Source: Gemmatimonadota bacterium (GTDB lineage Bacteria; Gemmatimonadota; Gemmatimonadetes; Gemmatimonadales; Gemmatimonadaceae). From it: 63,171 nt of DNA. The translations under genes and the position numbers were made by a program. Each line of letters begins with the position of its first letter. Within the stretch, counting starts at the first letter, position 1. Below the pieces are notes generated by a model. It searched no databases, was not told where the DNA came from, and saw only the letters and a program-made list of their open reading frames with translations. The stretch lies in the NCBI GenBank assembly GCA_016182795.1, contig JACPFW010000024.1, forward strand, positions 1 to 63,171, read 5' to 3'. Of the stretch, positions 48,939-57,904 are shown one piece after another.

Positions 48939-49088
48939 GCGACGACTCCAAACGGATTGGGCCACCCAAGGGTGGCGCGGCGAGCATCCGAAATTTACCG
49001 CCGGGGAGGCGGAGGCGAAAAGCGTGCGCGGCCGCTATCGTATGCACGGGGCGTCGTCACGCCCCTCTTCTACCCCGGAGGAGAGTCG

Positions 49089-49664
49089 ATGTCGCGTCTG
49101 CAACGCTTGTTTGTCATTCTCGTCGCCGCGCTCGCGGTGTCGACGCCGGCCGCGGCACAGGGGGGCAGCGGCGACAAGCTCGTCTTCATCGTCCGCCACG
49201 CCGAGAAGGCCAGCGCCACCGATCCCGATCCGTCGCTCAGTGATTCCGGCCGCGCACGCGCGGCCGCGCTCGCCGCGGCGCTGCGCGACGCGAATGTGAC
49301 GGACGTGCTCGTCACGCCGCGCAAGCGAACGATCGAGACCGCTGCCGGCGTCGTCGCGGCGCGTCAGCTCACCGCCCATGTGGTTGGTTTTGGCGCTTCG
49401 ACGCCGGAGCATGTGGCCGCCGTGGCGGCCGCGGTGCGCCAGGCCAAGGGAAACGCCGTGCTGGTGGTCGGCCACAGCAACACCGTGACGCTCATCATCG
49501 CCACGCTCGGCGGGCCGCGGCTCCCCGCGCTGTGTGATCCGCAGTACGCGGGGTTGTACATCATGCGGCTCCCGACCCAGGGCACGCCGTCACTGGTGCG
49601 TGCCCAGTACGGCGCGGCCGATTCGCCCGACGCGGCAACCTGCGCCGCGAACTCGATGAGGTAA
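49089..49664 (+). CDS. exported histidine phosphatase family protein
   Basis: This 191-residue protein has a signal ending near PAAAQG. The catalytic motif VRHAEK of the histidine phosphatase branch is followed by LSDSGRARAAAL (usual Leu-Thr/Ser-x-x-Gly) and a second His in VVGHSNTV. It probably removes phosphate from an extracellular or periplasmic substrate. GAGGAGAG precedes the ATG. Carbonic anhydrase follows within 4 bases. Confidence 0.88.
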   Translation: MSRLQRLFVILVAALAVSTPAAAQGGSGDKLVFIVRHAEKASATDPDPSLSDSGRARAAALAAALRDANVTDVLVTPRKRTIETAAGVVAARQLTAHVVGFGASTPEHVAAVAAAVRQAKGNAVLVVGHSNTVTLIIATLGGPRLPALCDPQYAGLYIMRLPTQGTPSLVRAQYGAADSPDAATCAANSMR

Positions 49665-49668
49665 CCAC

Positions 49669-50298
49669 GTGCCCCTTTCATCGCTCTTTGAGAACAACCG
49701 GCGCTGGGCCGGGCGCATCGCCGCCGAGCACCCGGCGTTCTTCTCCGAACTCCTCGCGCAGCAGACCCCGGACTACCTGTGGATCGGCTGTTCCGACAGT
49801 CGGGTTCCGGCCAACGAGATCGTCGACCTGCGTCCGGGCGAGCTGTTTGTCCATCGCAACGTCGCCAACATCGTGGTCCACACCGACCTCAACTGCCTGT
49901 CGGTGCTACAGTATGCGGTCGATGTGCTCCACGTGAAGCACGTGATCGTCTGCGGCCATTACGGCTGCGGCGGAGTGCGCGCCGCGCTCGACGACGCGCG
50001 AATGGGCCTCATCGACAACTGGCTGCGCCACGTGCAGGACGTGAAGCAGAAGTACCAGGCGCTCCTGCACGGCGACGACGAGGCGCGTCTGCGGCGGCTG
50101 TGTGAGCTCAATGTGGTGGAGCAGGTGCGCAACGTCTGCGAGACGACCATCATGCACGACGCCTGGGCGCGTGGTCAGCAGGTCACCGTGCACGGCTGGA
50201 TTTACGGTCTCAGCGACGGGCTGCTCAAGGACCTCAGTATCACCGCGCGCTCGCTGGCCGAGTGCGAACAGCGCATCGAAGCCGAGACTCGGGCGTAG
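49669..50298 (+). CDS. can: beta-class carbonic anhydrase
   Basis: This 209-residue beta-carbonic anhydrase interconverts CO2 and bicarbonate. Zinc ligands are Cys41, Asp43, His97 and Cys100, in IGCSDSRVPA and CGHYGCGGV. GELFVHRNVAN is typical. The GTG start is 4 bases after the previous stop, so the gene is probably cotranscribed with the histidine phosphatase. Supply of bicarbonate for carboxylases is the usual role. Confidence 0.94.
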   Translation: MPLSSLFENNRRWAGRIAAEHPAFFSELLAQQTPDYLWIGCSDSRVPANEIVDLRPGELFVHRNVANIVVHTDLNCLSVLQYAVDVLHVKHVIVCGHYGCGGVRAALDDARMGLIDNWLRHVQDVKQKYQALLHGDDEARLRRLCELNVVEQVRNVCETTIMHDAWARGQQVTVHGWIYGLSDGLLKDLSITARSLAECEQRIEAETRA

Positions 50299-50305
50299 CA
50301 CCGGT

Positions 50306-50330
50306 CCGCGGCCGCGCCCTGCGGCCGCGG
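50306..50330. terminator. GC-rich hairpin between carbonic anhydrase and desaturase
   Basis: The stem CCGCGGCCGC (50306-50315) pairs perfectly with GCGGCCGCGG (50321-50330) around a 5-base loop. It lies between convergent genes. No U-run is visible. Confidence 0.65.
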
Positions 50331-50337
50331 GTGCGCG

Positions 50338-51384
50338 CTAACCGCGCCGCCGCGCCCGCCAGCGGCGCTTGGCCTCGCCAAACGACACCAGCTTGCGCTG
50401 CTGCTCATCGTAGAGCGCGAGGCGCAGCACCTTCACGGCGTCGGGCATCTGCAGCACCGGCGCCAGCTGAAACATCGGGTGCGAATTGTGCGCCTCCTCG
50501 AGCTTGTAGTTCGGCACCTTGGGCGCGAGATGGTGCACGTGGTGCAGGCCGATGTTGCCGGTGAACCACTGTATGAGCCGCGGGAGCTTCAGGTACGAAC
50601 TGCCGCGGATCGCCGCGTTGGCGTAGTCCCACTCCTCATGCTCGGCCCAGTAGGCGTCCTCGAACTGGTGCTGGGCGAAGAACAGCCAGATGCCGCCGAG
50701 CAGCGACAGGTAGTACGCCGGCAGGTAGGTGGTGAGCAGGGTCTTGGTGCCGAGCACCATCACAAGGATGGCGATCAGGCCGATGACCGAGATGTTGGTC
50801 AGCAGCACACTCATCAGCTCGTCGCGCGCCGCGCCCTTGCGCAGGGTCGGGAATCGCTGGTGCAGGAAGAAGTAGACCGGGCCGATCGTCAGCAGAAAGA
50901 TCGGCATCCGCGACAGGCGATACCCGAGGCGTGCCATCCAGCCCTTGGCGAAGTACTCCTGCACCGTCAGCGTGTAGATGTCACCGATGCCGCGACGGTC
51001 GAGATCGCCAGACGACGCATGATGCAGGGCGTGCTCGCGCCGCCACTTGGCGTACGGCATGAAGGTCAGGAAGCCCGTCAGGACGCCAACGACATCGTTG
51101 GCGCGGCGGCTCGTGAAGAACGATCCGTGCCCGCAGTCGTGCATGATGATGAACGTGCGCGTCAGCAGGCCGGCCGTCGGCAGCGAGAGCGCCAGCGTCA
51201 GCAGATACGAGACGTCGCGCGACCAGTAGAGCGCCACCAGCGCCACGAGGAGCAGCCCGACCGTCGACACCAGCTGGAAGATCGACCGACTGTGCGACGC
51301 CCGCGCGTACGGATTGACGAGGGCTCTCCAGTCGCGTGGAATGGACGGCGTCGGGGCCGTGACGTCGGATGCGCGTGCGGTCAT
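50338..51384 (-). CDS. membrane fatty acid desaturase (delta-12/omega-6-like)
   Basis: This 348-residue protein has several hydrophobic helices and three His boxes: HDCGHGS, HALHHASS (with the leading REH) and HHVHH. FTGNIGLHHVHHLAPKVPNYKLEEAH is typical of acyl-lipid desaturases. It introduces a double bond using oxygen and an electron donor. ATG 51384 begins the protein region with AGGAG upstream. Confidence 0.9.
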   Translation of the reverse strand: MTARASDVTAPTPSIPRDWRALVNPYARASHSRSIFQLVSTVGLLLVALVALYWSRDVSYLLTLALSLPTAGLLTRTFIIMHDCGHGSFFTSRRANDVVGVLTGFLTFMPYAKWRREHALHHASSGDLDRRGIGDIYTLTVQEYFAKGWMARLGYRLSRMPIFLLTIGPVYFFLHQRFPTLRKGAARDELMSVLLTNISVIGLIAILVMVLGTKTLLTTYLPAYYLSLLGGIWLFFAQHQFEDAYWAEHEEWDYANAAIRGSSYLKLPRLIQWFTGNIGLHHVHHLAPKVPNYKLEEAHNSHPMFQLAPVLQMPDAVKVLRLALYDEQQRKLVSFGEAKRRWRARRRG

Positions 51385-51499
51385 GCGGTAATACTCCTGG
51401 ATTGAGACGGCAACCTGTAAAGTTAGCCGGTTCCAGTAGGGATCACCACCGCAAAAGCGTAGGCAATTGCCTGATAATCGGTCGCTGTCACAAACACGA

Positions 51500-51532
51500 A
51501 CGGCCCAGTGGACGCATCGTCCACTGGGCCGT
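51500..51532. terminator. shared hairpin terminator between desaturase and FecR-fusion genes
   Basis: A perfect 14-base-pair stem, ACGGCCCAGTGGAC (51500-51513) with 51519-51532, has a 5-base loop. It lies downstream of the FecR-like gene and 116 bases upstream of the desaturase ATG (51384). It most likely ends the FecR-like transcript on the minus strand. Confidence 0.75.
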
Positions 51533-51549
51533 CCCACAACGACTTAGCG

Positions 51550-52809
51550 CTACCGCCGCTTCGACTTTACTTTGCCGGCGTTGTCCACCAGCGTGCCGCG
51601 CGTCTCGGAGGTGAGTGTCACCTTCACCGCGCCACCTTCCTCGAGCGCCCGGATCGCCACCTTCGCCGAGTCCAGCGCCGCGGAGATCGAGACGGGACGA
51701 TCCATGAACGAGGAGTCCTTTGGCACGATGTCGATGCCGTACCACCGCTTGATCTCCGACAGCACCTTGCGGAGCGGCTGGTTCTCCGCGAGGAACGTGC
51801 CGTCAATCCAGTTGAAGGCCAGCTTGGCCTTGTTCTCGTCGAGATCCATGAGCGTGCCGTTGTTGAGCACCAGCAGCATGGCGCCGCTCTCGAGCGACTT
51901 GGATTCCTGTCCAAACCGCACGGTCACGTTGCCGCTCAGCACCTTGAGCATCGCCGAGTTGCTGTCCTCGGGGAACGAGCGCCCCACGAATTCGGCGTCG
52001 TTGGCGTCCACCCACGCATTGCCGACCTTGACCATGAGCGGCGAGTCGAGCTTCGGCGCCTTGATGGCGGCGACGCCCTGGATCTGCATGGCGCGGGCGT
52101 CGAGCGGATAGCTCTTGGTGTACTTGACGGTCGTGGACGAGCCCATGCGCACGACGACGCTGTCCTCCATCGTCACCGTGCCGCGCTGGCCGTCCCTGGC
52201 GCGCATCGACTTGGCGTCGTCCTTGTTCAGCAGCTGCTGCGCCTTGGTTGCCGCCGCGCCCTTATTGAGATACCAGAGCGGAATGGCGGCCGCGGCGAAG
52301 AGCAGGATGGCGACGACCGCGTAAAAGCCGGTCTTCTTCTTGCCCGCCACCTTCTGCATGTGCTGCGCCGCCTCGTGGCGGCTGTGCTCGGCGCGTTGCT
52401 GCGCGAGGGTGGCCGGATCGGCGTGCGCCGCGTGCAGCACACCGGCGATCTTGGTCCACCACTGATCGATCGACTCGGCGGGCGTCGGTTCGTGTTCCTT
52501 GGCGTGGTTGCCGGCCATGTGATGGGCGGCCGCACGGCGGCGCATCTCGTGCGCGGTTTCACCGTTGATGGCCTGATGCAGCAGCGCCTGCAGCTGATCG
52601 ACCGATTCGACCTTCGCGCGCCGGTCCCAGAGGTCCATGAACGCGCTGGCGGCAACCTTCTGCGCACCGCCGATATCCTGAAGCTTCTCGTTCGCTTCCT
52701 GCGTAAAGGCTTCGAAGTTCGCGCGGACGATTTGTTCCAGCGCGGTCTCCTTGCCGGCCTTGAAGTCCGCGAAGAGCTCAGGGCTGAGTGGGGCAAGGGA
52801 AGCAGGCAT
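51550..52809 (-). CDS. membrane protein with sigma-region-2-like N-terminus, FecR and STN-like domains
   Basis: The product has 419 residues. Residues 12-95 resemble ECF sigma region 2 (FMDLWDRR followed by VDQLQALLHQAINGETAHEMRRR), but there is no region 4. One transmembrane helix spans about 161-181. Residues 215-315 resemble FecR (LKVLSGNVTVRFG). Residues 335-405 resemble the STN/DUF4974 domain (PLRKVLSEIKRWYGIDIV). FecR-type proteins usually control ECF sigma factors at the membrane. Here the two sides seem joined in one chain, an unusual arrangement. AGGAGGATGTA before ATG 52809 is a strong start. No separate sigma gene or TonB receptor is adjacent. Confidence 0.7.
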   Translation of the reverse strand: MPASLAPLSPELFADFKAGKETALEQIVRANFEAFTQEANEKLQDIGGAQKVAASAFMDLWDRRAKVESVDQLQALLHQAINGETAHEMRRRAAAHHMAGNHAKEHEPTPAESIDQWWTKIAGVLHAAHADPATLAQQRAEHSRHEAAQHMQKVAGKKKTGFYAVVAILLFAAAAIPLWYLNKGAAATKAQQLLNKDDAKSMRARDGQRGTVTMEDSVVVRMGSSTTVKYTKSYPLDARAMQIQGVAAIKAPKLDSPLMVKVGNAWVDANDAEFVGRSFPEDSNSAMLKVLSGNVTVRFGQESKSLESGAMLLVLNNGTLMDLDENKAKLAFNWIDGTFLAENQPLRKVLSEIKRWYGIDIVPKDSSFMDRPVSISAALDSAKVAIRALEEGGAVKVTLTSETRGTLVDNAGKVKSKRR

Positions 52810-52965
52810 TACATCCTCCTGAGGAGTTGGTGTGGTGCGAATGCGACCAACATCACCGACAGGGGGGCCGGCGCGGAGTGGAGGCCAACGGGTGTCGTCA
52901 CCGCCGCGCCCGTGACGGCTCGCTCCGCGCGGAGTACCTTCATCGCAACCGCACCTGAGGTGACG

Positions 52966-53352
52966 ATGCTTCCAACAGCAACGCTGCTCCTGCTCGCCGC
53001 TGCCGTACTCCCACAAACAAAGTGGCGAGAAATTGGCAAGACGTCCACAGGGAATTCGGTGTTTCTTGACGCCAATTCTGTCAGGAAAGCCCCTGACGGA
53101 ATTGTCACGGCTCGCCTACGCGTGACGTATGCGCCTCCGCTCGACGTGCCCAACGGCAAGGTGACCAGCTCCCGCGCCGTGGCGATGTTCGACTGCGCCA
53201 GGCGCCGGGTGGCCACCAAGGAGAGCGTGATGTACCTCAATGAGGCCAAGGGCCTCGAATACCGCCGCCGCACCATCGCCAAACCGGGCTTTGGGCCGGC
53301 CCTGCCCAGCACCTACGCCGACGTGGCGCTCACCCACCTGTGCGCCAAGTAA
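52966..53352 (+). CDS. small exported protein, surface-adhesin-E-like
   Basis: This 128-residue protein has a short signal and the pattern KWREIGKTSTGNSVFLDANSV... FDCARRRVATKESVMY, resembling the Adhesin_E family (PF16747) by memory of the family. The function is not known. It is divergent from the FecR-fusion gene and precedes the creatininase gene by 22 bases. Confidence 0.65.
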   Translation: MLPTATLLLLAAAVLPQTKWREIGKTSTGNSVFLDANSVRKAPDGIVTARLRVTYAPPLDVPNGKVTSSRAVAMFDCARRRVATKESVMYLNEAKGLEYRRRTIAKPGFGPALPSTYADVALTHLCAK

Positions 53353-53374
53353 CGCGTTTCACCCGCCACCAGCC

Positions 53375-54139
53375 ATGACACACCTCCCGCCGGTCCTCGC
53401 CGAAGCGCACTGGCCCGAAGTGGCCAGCGCGCAGTATGCGGTAGCCATCCTGCCGTGGGGCGCGACCGAGCCGCATAACCGCCACCTTCCGTACGCCACC
53501 GACAACATGGAGGCCGAAGGGGTGGCCGCCGCCGCGGCCACCCGCGCCAACGCCCGCGGCGCGCGGGTTGTCGTGCTCCCCGCCGTTCCGTTCGGCGTCC
53601 AGACGGGCCAGCTCGATCTCCCGCTGGCGATCAACATGAATCCCAGTACGCAGGCGCGGGTGCTGGCCGACGTTATTGCCTCCGTGGAGCGGGCGGGCAT
53701 TCGCAAGTTCGTGCTGTTCAACGGGCACGGTGGCAATGACTTCAAGCAGATGCTGCGCGAACTGCAGCCTACAACGCCGGTCTTTCTGTGCTCGCTCAAC
53801 TGGTGGCAGGTGGTGGACGGCAAGGGATTCTTTGATGAACCGGGCGACCATGCGGGCGAGCTTGAGACTAGTGTGATGCTCCACCTTCGCCCCGACACCG
53901 TGCGGCCGCTCGCCGAGGCCGGCCCGGGCGCCGAGAGGAAGCCGGACATGACGGGCTTCCGTGAACGCTGGGTGTGGACACAGCGGCCATGGACCACGGT
54001 GAGCGCCGACACCGGCATCGGCAATCCGCGCGCGGCCACCGCCGGCAATGGCGAGCGGTTTGTGGACGCCGTGGCGGACCGCATTGCGCAGTTTCTGATG
54101 GAGTTGTCGCAGGGCGATCCAGCCGCGATGTACAAATGA
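53375..54139 (+). CDS. creatininase family protein
   Basis: This 254-residue protein is of the creatininase/FAPy deformylase (PF02633) superfamily. Metal-ligand features are LPWGATEPHNRHLPYATDN, FNGHGGNDF and DEPGDHAGELETSVMLHL. Family members hydrolyse creatinine or cyclic amides, or act on pyrroloquinoline-type precursors (MftE). The specific substrate is unknown. The stop overlaps the next ATG as ATGA. Confidence 0.9.
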   Translation: MTHLPPVLAEAHWPEVASAQYAVAILPWGATEPHNRHLPYATDNMEAEGVAAAAATRANARGARVVVLPAVPFGVQTGQLDLPLAINMNPSTQARVLADVIASVERAGIRKFVLFNGHGGNDFKQMLRELQPTTPVFLCSLNWWQVVDGKGFFDEPGDHAGELETSVMLHLRPDTVRPLAEAGPGAERKPDMTGFRERWVWTQRPWTTVSADTGIGNPRAATAGNGERFVDAVADRIAQFLMELSQGDPAAMYK

Positions 54140-54786
54140 GACGCCCGGTCCTGCTCGCGTTGGCCATGACGGTCGGCGCGTGCAAAGCGCCGCCGCCGGC
54201 CGATCCGGCGGCAGCGCAACCGGCGCCCGTCTATCAACGGGGGGTTCTGCTGGTGGCGGCCGACAGTTCCATGCGCTTCGGCGCGTGCGGCACGACGGTG
54301 GAGCGCACGGTCGCTGCGCGCGCCGACACCCGCCTGCTCGAGGCGGTCGCCGCGGTGAACGGCGCCATCCGCGACTCGCTGTTCGTCGAGGTGCTGGCCG
54401 ACACCGTCGCTGAGCGTCTTACCGTTCGCGAAACGCTCTTTGCGATATCGCTCACCGGGGGGTCGCGCTGCGACCAGCCGCGCCTGCCGTTCGAGTGGGT
54501 GGCCACGGGCACGGAGCCGTTCTGGCGTGTGACGTATGATGGCACGCAGCTGGTGCTTGAGCGCCCGGATCCGCCGCGCGAGGTGGTGTTTGCGGCCGCC
54601 GCGCCGGAGGTCCGCGGCACGCTGACCACGATTGTCGGCCGCCGCGACCTCGACAAGGTGAAGGAGATCAAGCTCGGCATTCTGCGCGAGGCGTGCCGCG
54701 ACGGGATGAGTGACGCATGGTTCCCGTATCGCGCGGAAGTGCGCGTCGGCGAACTCGCACTGGCCGGATGCGCGCGCCGAGGGTAA
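54136..54786 (+). CDS. COG3650-type lipoprotein
   Basis: This 216-residue protein has a lipobox (VGAC near 13-16). The C-terminal half has the GTEPFWRVTYDG signature of COG3650 uncharacterised membrane/lipoproteins, and the rest is beta-rich. The function is unknown. It overlaps the creatininase gene by ATGA, so the two are coupled. Confidence 0.75.
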   Translation: MRRPVLLALAMTVGACKAPPPADPAAAQPAPVYQRGVLLVAADSSMRFGACGTTVERTVAARADTRLLEAVAAVNGAIRDSLFVEVLADTVAERLTVRETLFAISLTGGSRCDQPRLPFEWVATGTEPFWRVTYDGTQLVLERPDPPREVVFAAAAPEVRGTLTTIVGRRDLDKVKEIKLGILREACRDGMSDAWFPYRAEVRVGELALAGCARRG

Positions 54787-54843
54787 TGCAACTTCTGCGT
54801 CCGATTGCCGTACGAAGAGCGTCGCTCGTTGCGGAGAAAAGAA

Positions 54844-55728
54844 ATGCTCATGCGTACTCTATTGCTGGCAACTTTCTCGCTTGCGTCCGTTCTCCGGGCC
54901 CAGGACACCACCGCCGCCAAGGCGTCGCTGCTTGAGGCCGATTGGGCCGCCGCGCGCGATACCGCCGCTTGGCGGCGCGCGCTCGCGCCGCGCGCGACGG
55001 TGCTCGCGCCGGGCCGGCCGGTGCTGCACGGCGCTGAGCAGTATGAGCCGGCCCTTGCCTCTCTGCGCGCGGTGACCAGCGACAACCCGGCGTGGACGCC
55101 CGTGCTCGCCGTGGTCGCGCGTGACGGCAGCTTCGGGTGCACCACTGGCATCTGGCACGTGGCGAATGCCGACACCACCCGGCCGTCAACCGGCCGATAC
55201 CTGGGATGCTGGCGACGCACGCGACGCGAGGCGTGGCGACTGGTGGCGCTCTCGGTGGCCTTTGCGCCTCCGTCGGTGCGCTCGCTTCCCCCGGTTATCG
55301 AACGCGCGCCCGCCTCCGGCAACTCGGCGGCGCCGCGCAGACTGCATGCTGCCCGCGCCATGGCCGCCGCCGACCGCGCCTTTGCGCAGTTCAGCATGGA
55401 TTCCGGCGGGCCGGCCGAAGCGTTCTCGCGGTGGGTGGCCGCCGACGGGATGATGCTCGCCGAACGTGCGGTCCCCGTACGCGGCCCCGAGGAAGTGCGC
55501 CAAGCCTTCGCCGGCTACCCGACGTCCGGTCGCTTTGAGTGGGGGCCCATCGATTCGCTGGCCATCGCCGCGCGCGATGGCTCGCTCGGCCTCACCATTG
55601 GTCAGGCGCGTAATGCCCGCACGCCAACGTCGGTGACGTACACCAAGTACCTCACGGTCTGGCGCCGCGAACCAGATGGGACGTATCGGTGGATCTTTGA
55701 CACCGGCTCTGCCCGCCCGGCCCCATGA
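54844..55728 (+). CDS. exported protein with tandem SnoaL/DUF4440-like domains
   Basis: This 294-residue protein has a signal peptide (MLMRTLLLATFSLASVLRAQ). Two NTF2-like repeats begin KASLLEADWAAARDT and AAADRAFAQFSMD, each with WRREP/WRRTRREAW-like ends. Such domains form pockets for small molecules or act as dimers; the role here is unknown. GGAGA at 54835 sets the start; ATG 54850 is an alternative. Confidence 0.72.
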   Translation: MLMRTLLLATFSLASVLRAQDTTAAKASLLEADWAAARDTAAWRRALAPRATVLAPGRPVLHGAEQYEPALASLRAVTSDNPAWTPVLAVVARDGSFGCTTGIWHVANADTTRPSTGRYLGCWRRTRREAWRLVALSVAFAPPSVRSLPPVIERAPASGNSAAPRRLHAARAMAAADRAFAQFSMDSGGPAEAFSRWVAADGMMLAERAVPVRGPEEVRQAFAGYPTSGRFEWGPIDSLAIAARDGSLGLTIGQARNARTPTSVTYTKYLTVWRREPDGTYRWIFDTGSARPAP

Positions 55729-55769
55729 GGCGTCGACACCGCGCGTGTCGATGCGGTTAGATTGCCCGA

Positions 55770-57227
55770 ATGCTGCCTGATGAACTTCGCGCGGCCGTAG
55801 ACGCCGACCGCACCCGCGAGGCGGGTGCGCTCTTTGTCGATCTGGTGGCCAGCTACTTCCAACGCACGGGCGCCGAAGACGGTCCAGTGTCGCCCACGGC
55901 GGGGCATCTCGACCAACGCCCGCGCCTGGATGAGGCCATGCCCGAGCGGGGTCTGCCACTGGCTGACGTTGCCGCGCGCGTGGAACGCGACTTCATAGCC
56001 GGGGCGAACCGGCTCGCACATCCGATGTACATGGGGCATCAGGTGGCCGCTCCGCTGCCGGCCGCCGTCTGGACCGAGTCGGTGATTGCGGCGCTCAACA
56101 ACTCCATTGCCGTGATGGAGATGTCGCCCACCGGCACGGCGGTGGAAGAGCAGGTAATTCGCTGGATGTGCGGCCTCGCCGGCTTTGGCTCAGGCTCGGG
56201 CGGCACCCTGACGTCCGGCGGACTCGAAGCCACGCACACGGCGCTGTTGGCGGCGCGCGCCGAGTTCCAGCCCGACGCCTGGAAGCGCGGCATCATTGGC
56301 ACGCCGCCGGTGATCGTCTGCGGCGAGCACGCGCACTACGCCATTGCACGGGCGGCAGGCGAACTGGGGCTCGGCACCGAGAATGTGCGGACGGTGCCAA
56401 GCGACGGCTGGAAGATGGATGCCAGCGCGCTCCCGCGCGTGCTCGACACGCTGGCCGCCGAGAAACGCCGCGTGATGGCGGTCGTCGCGACCGCGGGCCA
56501 CACGGCAACCGGGAGCTTTGACGATCTGGCGGCGATTGGGACCGAGTGCGAAACGCGCGGCGTGTGGATGCACGTCGACGGCGCGCACGGGGCATCGGCC
56601 CTCTGCTCGCCTCGTCACGCGCATCGATTGCGCGGCATCGAGCGCGCGCGCACCGTGGCGTGGGATCCGCACAAGATGATGCTGCTGCCGCTCGCCGCCG
56701 GCGCGATCCTCGCGCGCGACGAACGCGACCTGTCAGCGGCGTTTGAGCAGCAGGCGCCGTATCTGTTTCATGGCGAGGCCGGCACGCGCAGCCCCGACCA
56801 GGGGACGCGGTCGTTCATGTGCTCGCGGCGCGCCGACGCGCTCAAGGTGTGGGTGGCCCTGCAGCGGTACGGGGTGTCGGGGCTGGCGGCGCTGCACGAC
56901 CACACCTGCGCGCTGGCGACGACGCTGCACCAGATGATCGGCGCGCGCCGCAACTTCGTGGCGCTGCACGAGCCGGAGAGCAATATTCTGTGCTTCCGCT
57001 GGCTGCCGGGGGACGTGCACGACGAGCCGACGATCGACTGGCTGAACCTGCGTCTGCGCGAGCGCTACAATGCGTCGGGGCGGGGCTGGATCACGTCGAC
57101 GGTGCTTGGCGGCCGGCGGGTGCTGCGCGTGACGCTGATGAACGTGCGTACGGAGGAGCGGCACCTCGAGGCCCTGTTGGACGGGCTGACGGCGGAGGGG
57201 GCGGCGCTGGTGGAGGAGCCGGCGTAG
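55770..57227 (+). CDS. group II PLP-dependent decarboxylase
   Basis: This 485-residue enzyme belongs to the aromatic amino acid/diaminobutyrate/glutamate decarboxylase group. GTLTSGGLEATHTALLAARAEF precedes WMHVDGAHGASALCS (PLP Asp270) and the Schiff-base Lys302 in AWDPHKMMLL. The N-terminus (PTAGHLDQRPRLDEAMPE) lacks the first two helices of some members. Substrate (tyrosine, DOPA, diaminobutyrate or cysteine sulfinate) cannot be chosen from the sequence. Confidence 0.87.
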   Translation: MLPDELRAAVDADRTREAGALFVDLVASYFQRTGAEDGPVSPTAGHLDQRPRLDEAMPERGLPLADVAARVERDFIAGANRLAHPMYMGHQVAAPLPAAVWTESVIAALNNSIAVMEMSPTGTAVEEQVIRWMCGLAGFGSGSGGTLTSGGLEATHTALLAARAEFQPDAWKRGIIGTPPVIVCGEHAHYAIARAAGELGLGTENVRTVPSDGWKMDASALPRVLDTLAAEKRRVMAVVATAGHTATGSFDDLAAIGTECETRGVWMHVDGAHGASALCSPRHAHRLRGIERARTVAWDPHKMMLLPLAAGAILARDERDLSAAFEQQAPYLFHGEAGTRSPDQGTRSFMCSRRADALKVWVALQRYGVSGLAALHDHTCALATTLHQMIGARRNFVALHEPESNILCFRWLPGDVHDEPTIDWLNLRLRERYNASGRGWITSTVLGGRRVLRVTLMNVRTEERHLEALLDGLTAEGAALVEEPA

Positions 57228-57283
57228 GTCCAGATTGGCGCGGCGGCAAGACGGGCCTCTAGCCAAATCGTGGGGAACATTAT

Positions 57284-57299
57284 ATCTTAGTACTAAGAT
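57284..57299. promoter_or_regulatory. perfect 16-bp palindrome overlapping the marR start
   Basis: ATCTTAGTACTAAGAT (57284-57299) is fully symmetric and covers the first two bases of the ATG at 57298. It lies just after TATATC (57281-57286), so it would block RNA polymerase. A related site precedes the downstream yceI gene. It is the likely binding site of the MarR protein. Confidence 0.75.
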
Positions 57300-57789
57300 G
57301 ACGACCATGACGACCCCCCAAGCGCCCCGCCGCAAGTCGCCCGACACGGCGACGGCCACGGCCCTCAAATTGTTTGTGGTGCTCTCCCGCGCCCAGCGCG
57401 CCATCGGCGAGCGGGTGGAGGCGAGCCTCGTGGCGCACGACCTCACGCACGCCGAGTTTGCCATTCTCGAGGCCCTCTACCACAAGGGGCCGCTGCTGCT
57501 GGGCGATGTGCAGCGCAAGATTCTCGTGTCGAGCGGCGGGATCACCTTCCTGGTGGACAAGCTGGCGCAGCGGGGCCTGGCGGAGCGACAGCTGTGCCCG
57601 TCGGACCGCCGCGCCCGCTACGCGGCGCTGACCCGCAAGGGCGAGGCGCTGATGGCGCAGATCTTCCCGTCGCATGCGGAGGCGATCCGCGAGGCGATGT
57701 CGGGGCTGACGCGGACGGAGCAGAAGCAGGCGACGGCGCTGCTCAAGCAGCTCGGCCTCGCCGCCGCCGGGCCGGCCAAGAAGGCCTAG
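57298..57789 (+). CDS. MarR family transcriptional regulator
   Basis: This 163-residue winged-helix regulator has the MarR pattern: RAQRAIGERVEASLVAHDLTHAEFAILEALYHKGPLLLGDV, and SSGGITFLVDKLAQRGLAERQLCPSDRRARYAALTRKG for the wing. Its own start is covered by a palindrome, so it probably represses itself. The yceI gene next door carries a similar site. The promoter is so close that the message is likely leaderless. Confidence 0.9.
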   Translation: MTTMTTPQAPRRKSPDTATATALKLFVVLSRAQRAIGERVEASLVAHDLTHAEFAILEALYHKGPLLLGDVQRKILVSSGGITFLVDKLAQRGLAERQLCPSDRRARYAALTRKGEALMAQIFPSHAEAIREAMSGLTRTEQKQATALLKQLGLAAAGPAKKA

Positions 57790-57799
57790 GCGAGGGGGG

Positions 57800-57842
57800 T
57801 TGACGCGGCGGGACCATGGCCTTAATATCTCAGTAGTGAGAA
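57800..57842 (+). promoter_or_regulatory. yceI promoter with MarR-type operator
   Basis: TTGACG (57800-57805), a 17-base spacer and TAATAT (57823-57828) form a strong promoter directly after the marR stop. ATCTCAGTAGTGAGAA (57827-57842) overlaps the -10 and start and matches the marR palindrome at 12 of 16 positions. This points to MarR repression of yceI. Confidence 0.7.
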
Positions 57843-57904
57843 GTTTAATCTTCAAATAAGCGGGCGCCCCGCCCGGCACACCACCAGGATTCAGGAGACG
57901 GACC

